A DNA stretch of 64,000 nt, taken from the NCBI RefSeq assembly GCF_021129305.1, contig NZ_JAJOMB010000008.1, positions 124,001 to 188,000 on the forward strand, written 5' to 3'. This document shows positions 61,396 through 64,000 of this stretch, in pieces. The DNA comes from Kineosporia babensis (GTDB lineage: Bacteria; Actinomycetota; Actinomycetes; Actinomycetales; Kineosporiaceae). Under the pieces are notes generated by a model. The model had not been told where the DNA came from. It worked only from the letters and a program-made list of their open reading frames with translations, and did no database searches. Position 1 is the first letter of the stretch. Each line of letters begins with the position of its first letter. Position numbers and translations under genes: made by a program.

Positions 61396-62808
61396 ATGGC
61401 ACCGAAGCATGACGATGAAGTGGCAGAGGCTGTCAGAACCCCCGCGCAGCTGGACGGCTCCCGCTACGACGTGGTGGTGGTCGGAACCGGCTCGGCGGGT
61501 AAGCCGCTGGCCAGCGAATTGGCCAAGGCCGGGCTGCGGGTGCTGGCGGTGGAACGGCATCGGGTCGGCGGCGAGTGCGCCTACGTGGCCTGTGTGCCGT
61601 CCAAGTCGATGCTGCTCGCGGCCCGGCGGCATCGGGCGTCCGGCTCACCTTCCTTTGCCGAGGCCGTGGCGCTGCGCGACAAGATCGTTTGGCACCGCTC
61701 GGACCACAAGGCGGTGGAAGGGATGCTCGAGGCGGGCGTCGAGCTGGTGCGGGCTTCGGCCGCCTTCTCGCCCGGCGCGGTGCAGCTCGACGGCACCGCC
61801 ACGGTGCGCTGGAGCCGGGCCCTGGTGATCGCCACCGGGGCCGATGCGGTGATCCCGAAGATCGATGGCCTGCAGCAGGATGCGGCGGGGATCTGGACCT
61901 CCGACCAGGCCCTGTCCAGCGATGAACTGCCGCCACGGCTGGCGATCTTGGGTGGCGGCCCGATCGGCTGCGAGCTGGCCGAGGTGTACGCGTCGTTCGG
62001 CAGCCAGGTCACCCTGCTGGAGGCCGCGCCCACGTTGCTGCCCCGCGAACAGCCCTGGCTCGGCGAGGCCATGGCTCAGGCGCTGCGCCGGCTGGGGGTA
62101 GACGTCCGCACCAGCACGGAGCTCACCGCAGTGCAGCCGGGGCTCGTGCTGCAGACGGCCCAGGGCGAGATCGCGGCCGAGCGCCTCCTGGTGGCGATCG
62201 GCAAACGCCCGCTCACCGAAGGTCTGGAGAACCTGGAGCTCGGGGAGAAGGGCGAACTGCTTGTAGACGCTCGGATGCGGGTGCGTGCGAACGGCGGCGA
62301 GGCGCTGGCCGATGTGTTTGCGATCGGCGACGTCACGGCGCTCAACCCCTATACCCACGGCGCCAACTACCAGGCCCGGGTGGTGGCCGACGAACTGTTG
62401 GGCCGCGGCCGTGACGCCGACCATTCCGGCACCCCTCGGGTGGTCTACACAGACCCCACGGTCTTCGCTGTCGGGGAGACCGAACGCACCGCCGCCGACC
62501 AGGGTCTGCGCACGGTCAGCGCGCGGTTCGACGTGACCGGCACAACGCGCGCCGCAGTGGAGGCAGTTGAGCAGGCCGACGATCGCCCGGCCTCCCTGGA
62601 GCTGATTGCCGACGCGTCCAGCGGCGTACTTCTGGGCGCCGCCGCGATCGGTCCGGAGGCCGACTCTTGGGCTGCCGAACTGGCCCTCGCAGTGCGGGCG
62701 CGGATCACCGTGCAGGCCCTTGCCGACCAGCCGCACGCCTTCCCCTCCTGGGCCGAGGCGATCGGCTCACCGGCCCAGGAGCTGGCGGCCCGGCTGAGAA
62801 CTGCCTGA
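61396..62808 (+). CDS. Pyridine nucleotide-disulfide oxidoreductase-like flavoenzyme, atypical C-terminus
   Basis: 470 residues with the class I fold. FAD motif VVVVGTGSAG, redox pair C61-x4-C66 (GGECAYVACVPSK), NAD(P) motif LAILGGGPIGCELAEVYASFG, and FAIGDVT (second FAD motif). The dimer domain ends QPHAFPSWAEAIG where lipoamide dehydrogenases have HAHPTxxE: the catalytic His is Phe, while Glu is kept. It may therefore reduce something other than a dithiol (quinone, metal, or other). ATG at 61396 is chosen; GTG 61360 and ATG 61387 are in frame too. Neighbours give no hint. Confidence 0.88.
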   Translation: MAPKHDDEVAEAVRTPAQLDGSRYDVVVVGTGSAGKPLASELAKAGLRVLAVERHRVGGECAYVACVPSKSMLLAARRHRASGSPSFAEAVALRDKIVWHRSDHKAVEGMLEAGVELVRASAAFSPGAVQLDGTATVRWSRALVIATGADAVIPKIDGLQQDAAGIWTSDQALSSDELPPRLAILGGGPIGCELAEVYASFGSQVTLLEAAPTLLPREQPWLGEAMAQALRRLGVDVRTSTELTAVQPGLVLQTAQGEIAAERLLVAIGKRPLTEGLENLELGEKGELLVDARMRVRANGGEALADVFAIGDVTALNPYTHGANYQARVVADELLGRGRDADHSGTPRVVYTDPTVFAVGETERTAADQGLRTVSARFDVTGTTRAAVEAVEQADDRPASLELIADASSGVLLGAAAIGPEADSWAAELALAVRARITVQALADQPHAFPSWAEAIGSPAQELAARLRTA

Positions 62809-62864
62809 TCTGAGCGGCTGATTCACCGGCTGCCCCGGGGCACCGCGCAGATAAGGTTCGTGCC

Positions 62865-64000
62865 ATGGATGCGGGCACGAACGACGGAACGATCTCGAGC
62901 GCGGTCTTCGTCACGGCGACAGAGCCGGAACCGCGCAAATACGGCAAGCCGGTAGTCATCGGCGGCATCCTGGACCACCTGTGCGAACGCCTCGGGCCGG
63001 ACAATGTGCACCTGGTCCTGATCGGCCGGGCCGACGTCGAGCGCCCACCGGTTCAGTACCACCGGCACGTGCTGACCAAGCCGGGCACGGTGGAACAGGC
63101 CACCTCGGTCCTGGCCAATGTGGTCCTGCCGCCCCGCTTCCGCCCGGCCGGCCTGGGCCAGGCCGCGGGCGAGCACTCCGGCGGCCGCTACCGGCACCCG
63201 CTGCAGGAGGCGGTGCTGCACTCGGCCAACCTGGGCACCCGGATCTTCAAGGTGATCAACGAGATCGAGGCCGATCTCGAGGTCTGGGACACCGTGCGGA
63301 TGGGCCAGTACGTGCTGGAGCGCGGCGAGACCGCCCGCGACCGCTCGATGCTGTGGCCCGGCTCGTCGTTCGGCCACCAGGTCAAGCGCCGCATCCTGTA
63401 CGCGGACGACCTGTTCTCCGAGCGCTACGACGCCATGCTGAAGGAGGACACGGCCACCGGTAACCCGGGCGGCGAGTTCGCCAAGCTGCTGCCCGGCCCG
63501 GCGAAGAAGCTGCTGGCCAACCCGCGGGTGCACCGGCCGCTGCTGCGCCTGGAGCGCGACCTGGTCGCTGCCTCCGAGGTCCGCCAGCCGGAGTACTTCG
63601 ACGGCACCTACCTGATCAGCCCGGAAGAGACCGCCCGCCTGGCCGAGAAGGTGCCGGGGGCGAACATCGGCACCCTGCCCCCGCTGCTGCGCGAGCCCTC
63701 CGGCACCCGGATCCGGCAGTACAACGGCGCCCCCGAGTTCACCTTCATCGGTGGTTTCGACTATGCGCCCAACCGGGACGGCCTGGACTGGTTCCTGACC
63801 AACTGCCGCGAGGCGGTGCTGCAGGCGCTGCCCAACGCCGTGATCAACGTGGTCGGCCCGGGCACCGACGCCGGTCTGCCCTCGGGTGAGGCCTGGGGCG
63901 AGAAGGTTCGCTTCCTCGGCTGGGTGGACGACCTGGACACGGTGCTCAACGGCAGCGCCACGCTGCTGTCGCCGCTGCGGACCGGTAGCGGCGTAAAGAT
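62865..64000 (+). CDS. Glycosyltransferase, GT4-like (cut at right edge)
   Basis: The frame stays open to the end of the window, so only 378 residues are seen. It begins MDAGTNDGTISSAVFVTATE. A long N-terminal domain is followed by FTFIGGFDYAPNRDGLDWFLTNCREAVLQALPNAVINVVGPGTD and VRFLGWVDDLDTVLNGSATLLSPLRTGSGVK. This is the nucleotide-sugar domain of GT-B enzymes. The window ends just at the G-S-G-V-K loop, so perhaps 60-80 residues are missing. It probably takes part in cell-surface polysaccharide synthesis. The ATG at 62865 has no strong Shine-Dalgarno. Confidence 0.8.
   Translation, partial: MDAGTNDGTISSAVFVTATEPEPRKYGKPVVIGGILDHLCERLGPDNVHLVLIGRADVERPPVQYHRHVLTKPGTVEQATSVLANVVLPPRFRPAGLGQAAGEHSGGRYRHPLQEAVLHSANLGTRIFKVINEIEADLEVWDTVRMGQYVLERGETARDRSMLWPGSSFGHQVKRRILYADDLFSERYDAMLKEDTATGNPGGEFAKLLPGPAKKLLANPRVHRPLLRLERDLVAASEVRQPEYFDGTYLISPEETARLAEKVPGANIGTLPPLLREPSGTRIRQYNGAPEFTFIGGFDYAPNRDGLDWFLTNCREAVLQALPNAVINVVGPGTDAGLPSGEAWGEKVRFLGWVDDLDTVLNGSATLLSPLRTGSGVK

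Overview
The window is high-GC actinomycete chromosome. Markers of that phylum are FbiC (coenzyme F420), the XPB helicase with its helicase-associated partner, DUF3027 and DUF3263 proteins, a WXG100 protein, a double CIRCE in front of a stand-alone groEL, and an MprAB/PepD-like locus. Many genes start with GTG and many neighbours overlap by GTGA or TGATG. A Kineosporia-like actinomycete would fit, but the genus is only a guess. No tRNA, rRNA, CRISPR array, transposase or phage gene was seen.

Region 1 (1-12.3 kb): a DinB-like protein and a GNAT acetyltransferase, then a leftward purine catabolism cluster (uraD, uraH, uricase, a DUF6986 lyase-like protein, allB, alc) that takes urate to allantoate and on to ureidoglycolate. 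Upstream are a secreted anchored protein and a methyltransferase. Next come the remnant of a broken gene, a CPBP protease and a MarR/MFS pair. Region 2 (12.4-25.9 kb): a two-TM protein, an Hsp90/sacsin-like ATPase, DUF3027, a cold-shock protein, an HAD hydrolase, two related envelope proteins, and the XPB pair.

Region 3 (25.9-33.2 kb) is the most interesting part. It is a tightly coupled four-gene operon: McrB, McrC, a winged-helix-like protein, and a 1036-residue protein that joins an N-terminal P-loop ATPase to a C-terminal HerA/VirB4-type ATPase. I read it as an expanded McrBC-type defence system. Region 4 (33.2-42.5 kb): a PadR/flavin monooxygenase pair, a MarR/ABC exporter pair around a 21-bp palindrome, and an MprA/MprB-like two-component system followed by an unrecognised 46-residue peptide gene and a PepD/HtrA protease. 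A shared direct-repeat box precedes both the regulator and the protease. A WXG100 gene ends inside an 11-copy 12-bp tandem repeat.

Region 5 (42.6-50.2 kb): a gene-poor C/T-rich repeat stretch, molybdenum cofactor genes (moaA, moaD, moaE, a mocA-like gene) around a GT-C glycosyltransferase, and groEL. Region 6 (50.4-64 kb): a PolA-like exonuclease/polymerase, a cold-shock protein, DUF3263 and LytR_C proteins, an aromatic amino acid decarboxylase, uracil-DNA glycosylase, FbiC, an SDR, a hairpin-rich intergenic stretch, a small repeat protein, a flavin disulfide-reductase-like enzyme without the usual catalytic His, and a glycosyltransferase cut by the right edge. Two convergent gene pairs 46 kb apart carry related palindromic terminators.
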